This document shows positions 1 through 20,100 of a stretch of DNA of 64,000 bases, piece after piece; the first letter of the stretch is position 1, and every line of letters starts with the position of its first letter. The notes under the pieces were generated by a model. It did no database searches. It saw only the letters and a program-made list of their open reading frames with translations, and had not been told where the DNA came from. Source of the DNA: Asterias amurensis (taxonomy: Eukaryota > Echinodermata > Asteroidea > Forcipulatida > Asteriidae); NCBI RefSeq assembly GCF_032118995.1, contig NC_092650.1, positions 22,454,001-22,518,000 on the forward strand. Reading direction: 5' to 3'. Made by a program: the position numbers and the translations under genes.

Positions 1-2
1 TA

Positions 3-7351
<7,349 letters not shown>

Positions 7352-8300
7352 GTCCACAGAGGGAAACAATTTTATTCTCAGTCTCTTCACACTCAAAAAA
7401 CAAGGGATGGATAAATTGTATAATAAAAGACATGGCAGACAGATTCTGATAGAGGGTAGTAGACAAATAACACATGGTCTTAACTCTTTTAACAACTTTC
7501 AAGTAAATCTTCTTTTTTTTAGCAGTGTGGTATGCATAACTCCTTGAAGAATGTCCACTGAGGGAACAATTTCATTCACAATCCCTTCACCTGAAAAAAA
7601 AAAGAGAGGCAAAATGGACTCTGCTGGCAAATTATGGTTTTCACAAGGGATGGAGATATTGTATTAAAGACATGGCACGCAGATTCCAATTAGGTTGGTT
7701 TAGAAATAAACAAAGAGCTCAATGGCTAAACTCTAAGATCTTTCAAGAAAATAATTTCTTAGCAATGTGGTATGCATAACTCCTCAGAAAATGTCATTGG
7801 GTTTCCACTCCTCAGAAGATGTCATTAGGTTTCCACTTTAGTGGGTCAGATTGTTATACTTGGCATCCCATGATTTGTTGCCTTATTTCCAACAAATCCA
7901 TCACTATTTTTTTAATATTTGTGTAACTTTTTTACAAGCTGCCTGTGTTTGCTTTGCATTTTTTGGGTGGCAAAAATTTGGAATGTGGCGTTGCAATAGA
8001 ACGGTCTATAGCCATGTTACATCACAGCCATCTTGGTCTGATACCCTATACCCTAAGTTACAGTTGTAGCACTGTTTAGACAGTACAAATTTGGGCCCGG
8101 TCTTTCTTCTCTGTCTGAACTTGGTCCCTGCTACATTTTTGTCGAAGGGGAAGGGCGGTAGGGATATGTAAAGAGCGGAACATTGAGGCTTTATTATCGT
8201 AATTGACAACATGTTTTACCGAGGGAAACTTTGGTGCATTTGTAAATTTTTGTAAAAATTACACACACACAAAAGTAAATAACCAAGAAACATTGTGTAC
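7352..8300 (+). other. SPT16 3' UTR region with an internal imperfect duplication
   Basis: About 7361-7555 and 7564-7795 are imperfect direct copies: both contain AAGGGATGGA, AAAGACATGGCA, GCAGATTC and a TGTGGTATGCATAACTCCT block. AATAAA hexamers at 7422 and 7705 and an ATTAAA near 7663 are candidate poly(A) signals. The true mRNA end cannot be fixed from sequence alone. Confidence 0.6.
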
Positions 8301-8518
8301 AGATTTTTATACAGTTGTTAAAAATCTTTAATTCAGTTCCCCCCTACGCTAAAAGGAATTTCAAATGGTCTGAATCTAAAGTGATTTTTTGACTTATTCA
8401 CTTGTGTCTTGAATGTATGTATGACTTGTTGATTTGATTTGTTGCTGTTCACCTGTTGTGGCCAAAAGGGTTTTATGCCTCAAAGTGTGGACAAATTTGA
8501 AGTGCATCCTCGTGTCTG

Positions 8519-8710
8519 TGGGTGCGTTTGTTTAGCTTCCCTGGGTCGACCCCGGTCTTCCCCCGGTGCCTTCGAATAGCTTTGACGTCATTCCAGGGGC
8601 TCACCCGGGTCAGCCCCAGGGCCCTGCTTGTGGAGTGGGTCACTTGGGGGCTGGCCCCAGGTGCATGACGTCACTACGAGAGCGGTGAGTGATCGTTCGT
8701 TTCGAACGAA
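8519..8710. mobile_element. hAT-like MITE (family F)
   Basis: Opposite-orientation relative of 6081-6310: GTGCGTTTGTTTAGCTTCCC at the left, CGTTCGTTTCGAACGAACC at the right, with CCGGGTCAGCCCCAGGGCCC inside. Confidence 0.65.
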
Positions 8711-10243
8711 CCCTGTATTACATTGACTCTGTATCCAAAATGCAACAAGGGCAAAGAGTGTGTCAAAATTGTACTTCAGGATTTAAGACACTGTGCAGAC
8801 ATCCCACACTGCTATAGCTTGCAATTTCGGGGGTTCTTATTTCATAAAAGGGAAGGCTTTGGTTGAGTGATTCCATCACATTTGCATAGAACTGTAATTC
8901 AGCTCTGGAAATTACGCCATGTTTGGAAGTTTTAAATGAAAACAAAAACTGATGTAAAGCTACTCATTTGCTACTTTCTAATCAGAGCATACAATTATAT
9001 TCATTGCTAAAAAAACATTTTAGGTTGTGAACTAAATTATTTTGACTAAATAATCAAATTGTTTGACTGCAGGAAGTAGCCGCAAAGTAAAAGGAAAACA
9101 GTGCAATTTCGAGGCACATTTGTGTGGATCATTGTCTTCTACTTTTAAAACATCTTTCTATAGTAACCATATATGCATTTTAGAACAAACTGTTACATAT
9201 GCTTTTTATAGACCAACTTGCCCGATCCCATGAAGTGTGTGCATGGGGTCTTTTGCTACTTGCTACGTTTTGTGTTCAGCAACAACCCAGTGAATTTTGT
9301 TTTCCCCTAGAGGTGGACTAGAGAACTTTGTCATTTTGTATATAATACAGTAGAATTTAAAATGTTAAAGTGAGTAGTGCTATGTGTATGTGGTCTTGTC
9401 TGGTTCGGTTATTTTCTCTCGTAGGGTCCTCTACGATTGAATTTGTTGTTCATGTTCATGATTTATATAGTGTAAAGAGTTAAACGATAGCGAAGTTAAC
9501 TGGGATGGTTGCGGCATTCGTATTTGAATTCAGTCAGTTTAATTCTCCTGCAGTGTAAAGTCTTACAAAACATTCAGGTTTTTAATCAGGGGTGGTGGCT
9601 ATTATAGAGAGCAACTATCATCGTCAATTCGATTTCAATTCAAACTTTCTAATGGGCAATAAATTCTCCCGACTTAATTGTGATTTTCAGTGTTTTCGAT
9701 CTCGGAATAATCAGCTACAGGTCCTCCCGCCCACACTTATATTTCTAGACACAAAAAGAAGTTACTCATTTTTAGAAACTTGTTCGTCAGGAGATGATTC
9801 AAACTGATTCCTATACAAATGTTTGTACCACACCATGTCAACTCAAACTAACTTTTGTATTCTCTTTTACAAAGTCATACTTAAATTGTTCTCAGAACTA
9901 TTTAGGTCTTAATGATAAAAAAATTAATTGTCAATATGCTTTAACGTCCCTTTTGTTGGATAGTTAGTATGGTTATTTACTTCATATTGTAATGAAGGAC
10001 GGTTTATTGTGATAATTAACCGTTTGATGCGGTTTTAATTGCCAGCCGATTGTAAAACAATAAGAGTGCCGATGATTTCTATGACGCTGTCTCATTGTGA
10101 ATTTAGTTTGTTAACGTTTCGTCTCTTTTTAAAATATTAACAATAATAATAAAAAGCATTTATTTAGCCACAAAGGTATCACAGAGATGTGCAGCAAACC
10201 TTTGAACTAAAAGGAAACCAAAGTGATGACTAAAATAAGTAGC
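8711..10243. other. Intergenic, no gene seen
   Basis: AT-rich sequence between SPT16 and SLC9A8 with only short open frames lacking recognisable domains. No clear repeat structure was noticed. Confidence 0.6.
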
Positions 10244-10370
10244 TTTAAAGCCATTGGACACTTTCGGTAAACAGTATTGTCCTAGGCCCACACTTCGTGT
10301 ATCACAACTTATATGAACCTGTGAAAATTTAGGCTCAATCGGTCATCGGAGTCGGGAGAAAATAACGGAA
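10244..10370 (+). mobile_element. MITE-B fragment
   Basis: Left end TTTAAAGCCATTGGACACTT and the TCGGAGTCGGGAGAAAATAA motif of family B. Full copies at 16072-16436 and 48222-48594. Right half missing. Confidence 0.8.
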
Positions 10371-10815
10371 GAGGTAAACCCCGTCAAAAGTGGGCTGGAA
10401 TTGGATTAAATCACAAGGAGCGACAGCAGTTTTGTCAACCATGGGCTGAAATTTGATAAAATGCACTTTCGCAAAAAATGGGCAGTAATGTGAAAAAATC
10501 ACAAGGGGTAGGCATAAGCCTTGCAATTTAGTAAAAAATGTGTTGAATTTTGATAAATTCACAAGAAGTAAACCTTGCCGTGCTGCACTTTCGTAAAATA
10601 TGGGCAGAAATTAGATTACAAGTGATAAGCCTTGCATTTCTTTGTTAAAAAGGTGCTGAAATTTGATAAAATTACAAGGGGTAAACTTTGCACTCTCATC
10701 AAAAATGGGTTGAATTTTGATAAAATCCATAAACGACTAAACTTTGCATTTTTGTCAAAAATGGGCTGAACTTGGAGAAAATCAGAAGGGGTCAACCTTG
10801 CATTTTCGTCAAAAA
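10371..10815. repeat. Degenerate ~55-60-bp tandem array
   Basis: Repeated, drifting units of the form GGGCTGAA-TTTGATAAAAT-CACAAGGGGTAAACCTTGCA-TTTTCGTCAAAAAT, about seven to eight copies. Appears related in reverse orientation to the longer array at 50990-52340. Confidence 0.75.
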
Positions 10816-11162
10816 ATAAACAGATTGTTACATTAATAGGCGAACAATTATTCTACCATTATTTTTTGGGAAAATGAAAAAAGGGGGTTGATTTTACGCC
10901 CCCCCCCCCACCACACCACAAGCGGTATAAGAGCCCCGCCCATCCAGTCTAAATGCTGCCCTCTATTGACGATGAGGAAAATGACTGGCACCCAAACGTA
11001 AACATGTGTTGATTATAATGTGTGTAGGGGGAACCATACGGTTAATGAAACGTTTACAGAAAGAAAAACAACAGAACGAAAGAGGAAGGTACCCGTACTA
11101 GTAGCAGTGTTTAGTGTTCCCTTTTCTCCAATTAACTGACTGATAAGTTGTTATCCAAGTAT
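10816..11162 (+). promoter_or_regulatory. Upstream region of SLC9A8
   Basis: Immediate 5' flank of the first SLC9A8 coding exon, with an in-frame TAA at 11133-11135 before the first ATG. Contains a C-tract at about 10901. No TATA box or known operator was recognised, so this is assignment by position only. Confidence 0.35.
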
Positions 11163-14100
11163 ATGTTTCTTTCGAATAGTATGAAAGGGTTTACGCTGCC
11201 CTTTTTACTGCTTGCTTTACGATTAATTTGCTGGAATGAATGCTGTGCCTTCGAAGCCAACGATAGAGATGATGATGTAGTGAGGTTGTTGGTAAGGCGA
11301 GATGCCGGCGGTGATGCCGGCAGTCTACCGCCGACGCCGAAGACCACCCCTGCAGCAGCGTCTGTAGACGGCATTAGTGAAGAAACGTCGATCGTCAATG
11401 GAACAGGGTAGGAAACATGTACACTATCAGTTACAGTTAAAAGTCCATAATTTTGTTATGTTGTCTGAGTAAACTGCATGCAGAGCTTCTGTAAACGGGA
11501 ATCAATTCAATGTTGGGGTTCGAAAACATATGAGGGTCGATAACGTATGATGCTACGATACTAAATAGGCCCTTTATTTACGCGGAACGAATTTAAGCAT
11601 ATTGCGTAAAAAGCACGATCCCCAGCAGCGGAATGCACCTTTGGAACTGCCAAGAGAAGAGTGTACTGTCCGAACCAGAGCGAAGGCCAGGTCTTCCAGG
11701 TTGGTAAATCTTGATGAGACTGGTGAGATATGAAGGAGCGGTATGGTGAAGACATTTGTATTTTGTATACAATGGTGAGAATCTTGAAAACAATACGCTG
11801 ATGGACTGGGAGCCAGTGAAGTTGATGGAGAAGTGCTATGACGTAGTCGTATTTACTACACTTAAAAATCAGTTTGGCAGCCCGGTTTTGGACGCGCTGA
11901 AGATGTTTGGTGTCAGATGATCAGTCCGCGCAAAGTGCAGATAAGGCAACGTTGCCTTATTGTGCAACGTTGAGTAGCAGAATTCGGAAACGTTGACGAA
12001 TTGCACTACTTCAAAGTTGCACTATTCGGCAACTCTTGCATTCAAACACAAAAAGGGAATCGAAAAAGGCTTTGTTGGAATAGTTAAAATCATATAATAG
12101 TATTGTTAAGTTCCTTACCCAACTTTCTATCTGTGCAAATCAAAAAGTTATCTGTGCGTTTTCGCGCAAATGGCTTTTGAAAATCATCACTCCACACTTG
12201 CCGTTCAGGAAAACTGCGACGTCATTTTACTGTGTCAGATTGTATCCTCGTCCAGCGGTGTTAATTTATGCAAGTTTAAAACCCACTCTCTTTTTTTAAA
12301 TAATATTGTTTATAGTCAATAAAAAAATAATATTACAGTTTTAAATTAAACTTAATATTTTTTATTGTTAAAATTAAATAAAATAAAAACTTTATTGATG
12401 TTAAGTTTTTAAATGTATTGACGTGCCTGACCATTCATGAATTGCGCGAAACATAAACAGATGGCGGGAAACTTGGAAGAGTAATAACTATTTTAGTAAC
12501 TTTGCTCCTTGCCTTGGCTGAGTAGTTTGGATAACAAATTTTGTATGTAGACGAGAATTTCATATTAAAGCAGGGAACCTAAGTAAATAAAGTGACAACT
12601 TTGGCGAGAGTAGACCTGTCTATGTCCAAGGGACCGTGGTTTGAAACTTGAGATCGGCCCGATGCCGGAATTTTTCATTTACGCCAGACAAGTTCGTTGT
12701 GGTGGACCCAAAATATTTTGGAGGTTGAGAGAGGGGGAGATGTGCAAGCGGGTCTCTAACTTAGCCATCCCGGCCCGTCCCATTGACATAATTGATTTAA
12801 AACAGTAGATTGCAACCAAATGTAAACAAGTAAAAAGGAAGGTACAGTAATTATTTCGGAAATAAATAATTATTAATAAGTAATTATTTTAATTATGCAA
12901 TCTTTGTCAAGTATGGCTACAAATTAAACATCAGTGATATAAAATAATTAATTTTGGTTTGTGCAATCTTTATTAATTAGGGCAGAACTAAACTTGGTAT
13001 ATCCACTGTTCAACAAAAACTATTGGGCACGCCAATCAGCAGGAAGTTATGTACTAATTAGATGCCCTATTCAACATTCTGAACACACATGGTGGCAACA
13101 TTTTATTAACTTGGTAAAAGTGTAACATTGTTGTAATTGCTGACTTCCATTTGATTTGAAAATCACATTTTGTTTTAATTTTTAAAGATTTATAAAATGT
13201 TTATTTAAGAAGTGTTTTTCACTTTGATGTTTACTTTAAATTGTGCAATCTTGATTAATCATTACCATAAATGAAACTTTTGTGTTTTTGTATGAGACAA
13301 ATTTTTAATTATTTTTATTTACATTTTTTTAAGTGACCATGCAGTTTGCAATTTGCCATTTTTTATTTTAAATTATTCAATCACTGTCAGTAAATTTTTC
13401 TAGAAATAACTTTACTTTAAACACAAGTTATAGTTTATATTTATTATTTATTGCTCTTTCAATGTTAAAAATAAAACCTAGAAAATGTACACTTTTGAAA
13501 TATGAGACTTAGAAAAAAGTAAAACATTTGAGAGTTGGTAATATTAATAATAATACAGGTATTATATAGCGCCTGAACTAAACAAGAAACAAGAAAAACA
13601 AAACAACAAAATATTAATGTCAAGGCTGACTGAAAAAGTAGGTTTTCTTGAAAATGGCAGTAGAAGATGATTCCCTGACGAGTTTAGGTAACTTGTTCCA
13701 TTCCTTCAGCCCATCCAGAGAAAAAGACTTAGAGCCGGCAGATCAGGAAAGCCTGTGCTCACAGAGAAGGAATTAAATCGTCATTATAAATATAAATACA
13801 AAAAAGAACTAATCAACTTTCAGAAATAATTTTATTAAAGAAATGTATTACAATTAAAAACTCAATGTAAATACAGAACATAATTATGAAGCTTAAAAAA
13901 ATGAATAAATAAACTTTAATCATGACGCTATTCTCACGTGTAGTATTAGCTCCGCCCCCATACCCCACCCCTCCTCCATGCTCCACCCACCCCATCCCCA
14001 ACCAGCCCAACTGTCCTAAAACAACAGTAAAGATGTTTTATTTTACCCTCAGACCACATAAGCTGATTAGCATTGACAGTATTTCACCTTGTTTTCAACG

Positions 14101-17100
14101 TAGCTTACATTTTTCTACTTTTACACCGGAAGTTGCATTATTGCGCTACTGGTTGCACAATAAGGCAACGTTGCCTTATCTGCACTTTGCGCGGACTGTG
14201 ATGAGGCCCATGTAGCAATGAGTTAGAATAGTCGAGTCTTGACGTGACGACCTTATGCGTCCAATATTGCGTAGATGGCAGTGGAGCGAGCGACAAAGAG
14301 AAGACACGTGATGGTTCATTTTCAGAGCAAAGTCAAACTCCACGCCAAGGTTCCGAACAGTAGTGGAAGGTGCAATGATCTCATTGTTGATCCGAAGTGA
14401 AATATTTGCGAGTTGTGGAAGAGTGCAGGAATTAGCGACGACCATGAACTGAGTTTTGCTGCAGTTAAGCATGTTGTGAGCCATCCATGTCTGTAGGTCC
14501 ATAATGCACTCTGACAATGACGATAGACCAGCCTCGATGGAATTTTGACTCCGGGGGTCGACTGTAATGAATAGTTGCACATCGTCCGCATAGGAATGGT
14601 ATTGCACGTCTTCATGCTGCTTGATGATGGACTAGGGTACATGGTAAACAGTTGTGGGCCAAAAACAGAGCATTGTGGGACGCCAAAGTCAAGTGATTGG
14701 GGTTCTGAAAGATCATTCGTGACTTTAACTCTGCTAATCCGATTGCTGAGGTATGATCTAAGCCATGACACATGACTGTCGGAGAAGCCGAGTTCCAAAG
14801 ACGGGCGCTGAAGAAGTATGGCGTGGTCGATACCCTTGTCACACGAAGTTGTGTGCTTTCAGATGCTTGATTTCGAGACCTCAAACCTAATTCTGAGGTC
14901 TCAAAATCAAATTTGGGGAATAGTAATTCTGTCTTGAAAACTATGTTACTTTAGAGGGAGCAGTTTCTCACAACGTTTTATATTATAACACCCCTTGCAA
15001 GTATTCTGCCTGCTCATTGGTTAAGAGCGCGTCACATGACATGTCTTAGTTTTGCTAGACGACGGCCGTGTGATAGTGCATCGGTTTGCCATGCGCTAGT
15101 CCGAAGACTAGCACACGGCGCCGTGCGCTAGTCCGACAGACTAGCACACGGCATGCAGTACCCAGACGTCCGTTGCGTGTACGAGGATGATAAACTAATA
15201 GTCTGTAACCATTTCAGATTGCACGACACTACATGCAACACAGTAAGTAAAAGTGTTTGCAATCTGTATTCGCGTCGTCCGTGGATTGTAGCATTCAGGT
15301 CTGTAACTTAATAATAATAGTACAGTATTTAGAAATGTTTGGGGTGTTATAAAACAAATATTGACTGCTTTTACTCGTGCAATGGTTAAAAACTATGACT
15401 CCCTCGGTGATCCCCGGAGCGTTCTATTTTCCCTCGGCTTCGCCTCGGGAAAATAGAACGCTCCGGGGATCACCTCGGGAGTCATAGTTTTAACCATAGC
15501 ACTCGAAGCAGTCAATATTTGTATACTATCAACCTCTCCCCATTGCTTGGTACCAATTAAGTTTTTATGCTAATAATTTTTTTGATTCATTACCAATAGT
15601 CCACTGCCTTTAAAAGATGTAAATTTGCATCGGGGATAAAGAATATTAATTTTCAATTTACCCATACAGTACACCAATCACAGGCATATTACTTGGGTAG
15701 GATTCAAACCCCACAACCTTGCAATTCTAGAGCAGGACTTGTCTTACCAATATCATATTTAATATGTTTTTGTTATATTTACATTTTGTGTTGGAGCAGG
15801 GATAAGCTGAATTCTTCTACTCAAGCCACTTTGACTGACGCTCTTTCCACGGAGCAAGCAACAGTCCAAGATCATCAACTACCTGCTGGTAATTCAGCTG
15901 AAGAGGAACACTCTAGCAGCCTAGCGCTGTTCTTCATTCTCCTCATTCTGGGTAAGTGGCGTGTCCTGGCCGAGCGTTTAAGAGCACCGGATTCAAGCTC
16001 TGGACCCAATTTCATGGCTCTGCTTACCGCCGAATTCTGTGCTTACTATCACGATTCCCCGCTTACAGCCATTATACACTTTCGGTAAACAGTATTGTCC
16101 AAGTCCCACACTTCGTGTATCACAAATTATATATAAAATAACAATCCTGTGGAAATTTAGGCTCAATCGGACATCGGAGTCGGGAGAAAATAACGGAAAA
16201 ACCCACTCCTGTTTTCGCGCGTTTCACCGTGTCATGACATGTGTTTGTAACAAATCCGTAATTCTCGCTAACAAGAATTTATATTGTTTTACCGTTTTCT
16301 CAAAAAGTAAAGCATTTCATGGACTAATATTTCAAGAGAAGTCTTTCACCATTACCTTCTGTAAACCCTGTAAATTATTTGTAAATCTGTGAACTGTTTT
16401 CTTTTTTTCTGTTCCGAAAGGGTCCAATGGCTTTAAGTGCAATTTCCGCACTACCTAAGCGTAGTATGCCTAGTAACGTGAAGTACACACGGGCAGAAGC
16501 CAAACTTCGTCGCTGACCCATGAAATACGCTTGCCGTAAGCAAAGAATCCCTGCTTCCATAAGCGCCGATTCCTTGCTTACGGTAAGCAGAGCCATGAAA
16601 TTGAGCCCTGGTATTTGATCGGCAGAATGTGGTTTTGAAACCCGGTCGTGACACTTGCTATGTAAATTTGGGGGATAGTGCTTTGTGCTCTACCGGCCAG
16701 GCTTCGAATTGATGATACCCAAGCCTACATCCGCATGGACTGTAAAGGGGGTAACCCTGTTTCAGCCCTAGGAGTAGGTGGCAACGGCCTCTGGAACAAA
16801 TATTTGTAGCCCACACCTTCAGGCCTTGTGTGTCTGGCGACTTGCATAAAAAAAGGAAAAAAAGAAGTATGTTACACCCCTAACCTAGCACATAAGGCAC
16901 AAGATGGAGAACTCGGGTTATGTCAAATCTTCACTGGACGCCTGTTCAGCAACCAACTCTTTTGATGCAACAATAGATGAAGGCCCAATTTCATGAAGCT
17001 ATTAAAGACACTAGACACTATTGGTAATTGTCAAAGACCAGTCTTCTCACTTGGTGTATCTCAACAACAAACCTGTGGAAATTTGAGCTCAATTGGTCAT

Positions 17101-20100
17101 AAAAAGCACCCTTGTCACACAAATGTGTGCTTTCAGATGCTTTATTTTGAGACCTCAAATTCTAAATCTATGGTCTTGAAATCAAATTTGTGGAAAGTTA
17201 CTTCTTTCTTGAAAACTATGTCACTTCAGAGGGAGCTGTTTCTCACAATGTTTTATACTATCAACCTCTCCCCATTACTTGTTACCAAGTGAGGTTTTAT
17301 GCTGATAATTATTTTGAGTAATTACCAATAGTGTCCACTGCCTTTAAGCAGAAAATAATGCTTAACCAATTTCTATGCAGCAAGCACAGTATGCAAACTT
17401 AATGTAATTTTGTGCTGGTAACCTGATTCTGCTTAGCAATACTATTCTGTGCTTAGCAAGTTTTTGTGCTTACAGGCTTTATGAAATTGAGCCAAGTGCA
17501 GCCATACCAAAACATTCGTTCAGGTTTGTTATTTTATGCATGTTCAGTTACACCAAATTAGAATACTGGTCTTTGACAATTACCAAACGTTTCCAGTGCC
17601 TTGAAGCAAAGCTGATAACATTTTACAACTTTTTTTTCAATTATTTTCTGATGACAGCTCTGTCCATCATCCTTGTTCATCTGCTGATTAAGTTCAAGTT
17701 TCACTACCTCCCGGAGAGCGTGGCCGTCGTTGGTCTGGGCGTACTCATCGGACTGGTGTCTTTACTACTGAAGAATGTCACGATCGCTGAGTACAACCTA
17801 ACGGTGAGTATCCCTTGCTTTACAGGATTTCTCAGTCTTTATTGATGTTATTTTGTGATGAAGCAAAGGTACTTTCAAGGTGGCGTGCAATTTAGAGCAA
17901 GTTCGAGTGCACACATTTAGTCCACCAGTGGTCGACCACAGACTAGCAATGCACATGTGCAATGACATACTCACCCGAACGAGTCTAGTCAACCTTCCAC
18001 CTTTTCGCTAAAGTGTCACTGGTTCCCCTCTGCGCTTAACACATGTTAGAATGAAACATGCTGTTGGGACCAGTGAAGAAACCATGGGCTCGAGGCTGGG
18101 TCCAAATGGTCGACCACAGTAGTCAACCAATGGTCGACCAGCCTGGGTTTGAGTCAAAATGGTCAACCTTTAGTTAAGCATTGTGCACTCTCGAACTTGC
18201 TCTTAGTGTGTTTCGTAAGGTGTCATGGTCGAGAGGTTTAGAACGTATAAATGTCAAGATTTGTTTCTTTTTGTAACAGGATTATGAGATGATGGACCCT
18301 ACCATGTTCTTTCTCATCCTCCTACCTCCCATCATCTTTGAGTCGGGCTACTCTTTGCATAAGGTAAGAATGTTAACCCTCCAACTGTCTGACCCTTAAA
18401 GGGAGTATGTACTTTTTGTAGGACAAAAAAACACAATGTCCACAGATATACACTAAACTTACACAGTTTGAAGATAATGTTAGCAAAAAGCTTCCCTGAA
18501 AATATTATGTGCTGAGGTGTTGCGGTTGTTGGGTAATGAGTAAAACAATGTCATGAAAATAATTTTGCTCTCATGAGCCCAAAATTATTTTAATCATTTA
18601 CAAACATAATTTCCTGACATTGTTTTACTCATTTCTCAAAAACTACAGCACCTCAGTAAGTCATAATGGAAGGGAAGCTTTCCACTATCATTATCTTCAA
18701 ACCCTGTAAGTTTAATGTAAATCTTTGGACATTTTGAAAAAGTGCCCAAATCCTTTAAAGGCACTGGATAACGGGAAAACCTTGTAATTTTCAGGCATAG
18801 TTGTGTGGATCATTGTATTGTATTTTAAAACATGTTTGCAGTTTGAACCCCTATAGATAAGCCCACTTTTCTCTTATCTCTTCAGTCTCTTGACGATGAC
18901 TAGTCAAATTTTTGAGACCAACTGAAGAACCGCCTCTGCGTTAGTTTAGTAATTACGATTCTAGTAGAAGTCCTAGCCTATTTTCTATACCTTCCGTCGG
19001 GTAGTAGTTAAAAAGCAGGACAGTTCTTTTCAGAACTAAGAAGCCTCCCGAATATCCGATAAATCTACTTCGCAGTACAGTTCTCTAAAGAACAAACTCT
19101 ACCTGGCAAGTAGATACACACATGGTGTTAGCACAAACCAAATCATATACCTCAAATCATATATACATGTAAATGGTTTTAACTTGCCCAATCCAAGTCA
19201 TACTCTTAAACGTGTCCCTTTAAGAGTATGACTTTGCAATTAACAACCTTTTAGCACTGTGTTGATGATACCATGCACGAGGTAATGATTATAGTAATGA
19301 TCATGAGGTAATGAACATGATCATGGTAATGAAAATGATCATCCGCTCATCATGGTGAAAGTGCACAGTCACCCCTTTTAATTATAAATTTAATTGTTCA
19401 GTTTAAGAGTAATTTGATTGCTTTTGTCCTATTTATTTTAGTATGGGTAGCTGTAATAGTGCATAATGTGTATATTTGTATAGTGTATTTTTATGGTGCA
19501 AATGCATGTACAGTGCACAGACAACTCTTTTAATTATAAATTTAATTGTTCATTTTTAAAGTTATTGTATTGCTGTTTCCTTTTTTCATTTTAATGTGTT
19601 TTTTCCCTCCCACATGTACATGTACAACTGAAACTTCCTTCATTGTGTTCTCTCCGTTGGGTTCTTGGTTAGGCCACATTAAACAATTATTGTTGATCAT
19701 CCCCGCCCGACCGTTCAAAACCCCCGACCCCATTTGTTATTTTTTTTTATTTTTAATGTCTGGATATGTCTTTATACTTTTTCTGCCCAGATGATATTTT
19801 TTTTCAAAATGTACAGGTTTGAAAAGAAAGGGTTATATAACCTGCAGAATAATATACGTTATTTACAAATCTGAAAAGGAAAAGGTTAACAACAAATCTG
19901 AAAAAGAAAAACGTTAACACAAGCCTGTGAAAAAAAGGGGGTTAAACACAATCCTGTAAAACGAATGGGTTAATGGGAAATATATATATATAAATTATAT
20001 ATAATGAATAGGGTAGATGGCCTTAGCTTTCGATCCAATCCGAACCTTCTTCAGAGGCATAAAACAAGTACAAACAAATACATATCCATTTATAGAAAAA

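Larger units (their letters stand above)
14833..15610 (-). mobile_element. MITE-A copy, truncated and split by two insertions
   Basis: MITE-A sequence runs 14833-14983 (CACCAC-proximal end missing) and resumes at about 15523-15610 (TATACTATCAACCTCTCCCC to GTCCACTGCCTTTAA). The gap is filled by the two palindromic elements at 14984-15351 and 15354-15522. Confidence 0.82.

Noticed and set aside
11148..11411. SLC9A8 start at 11148
   Set aside because: The codon there is TTG. ATGs are at 11163 and 11181, with an in-frame TAA at 11133.
13813..14215. Open frames on both strands at the right end of the 2.28-kb transposon as a transposase
   Set aside because: Short, low-complexity and without catalytic motifs.
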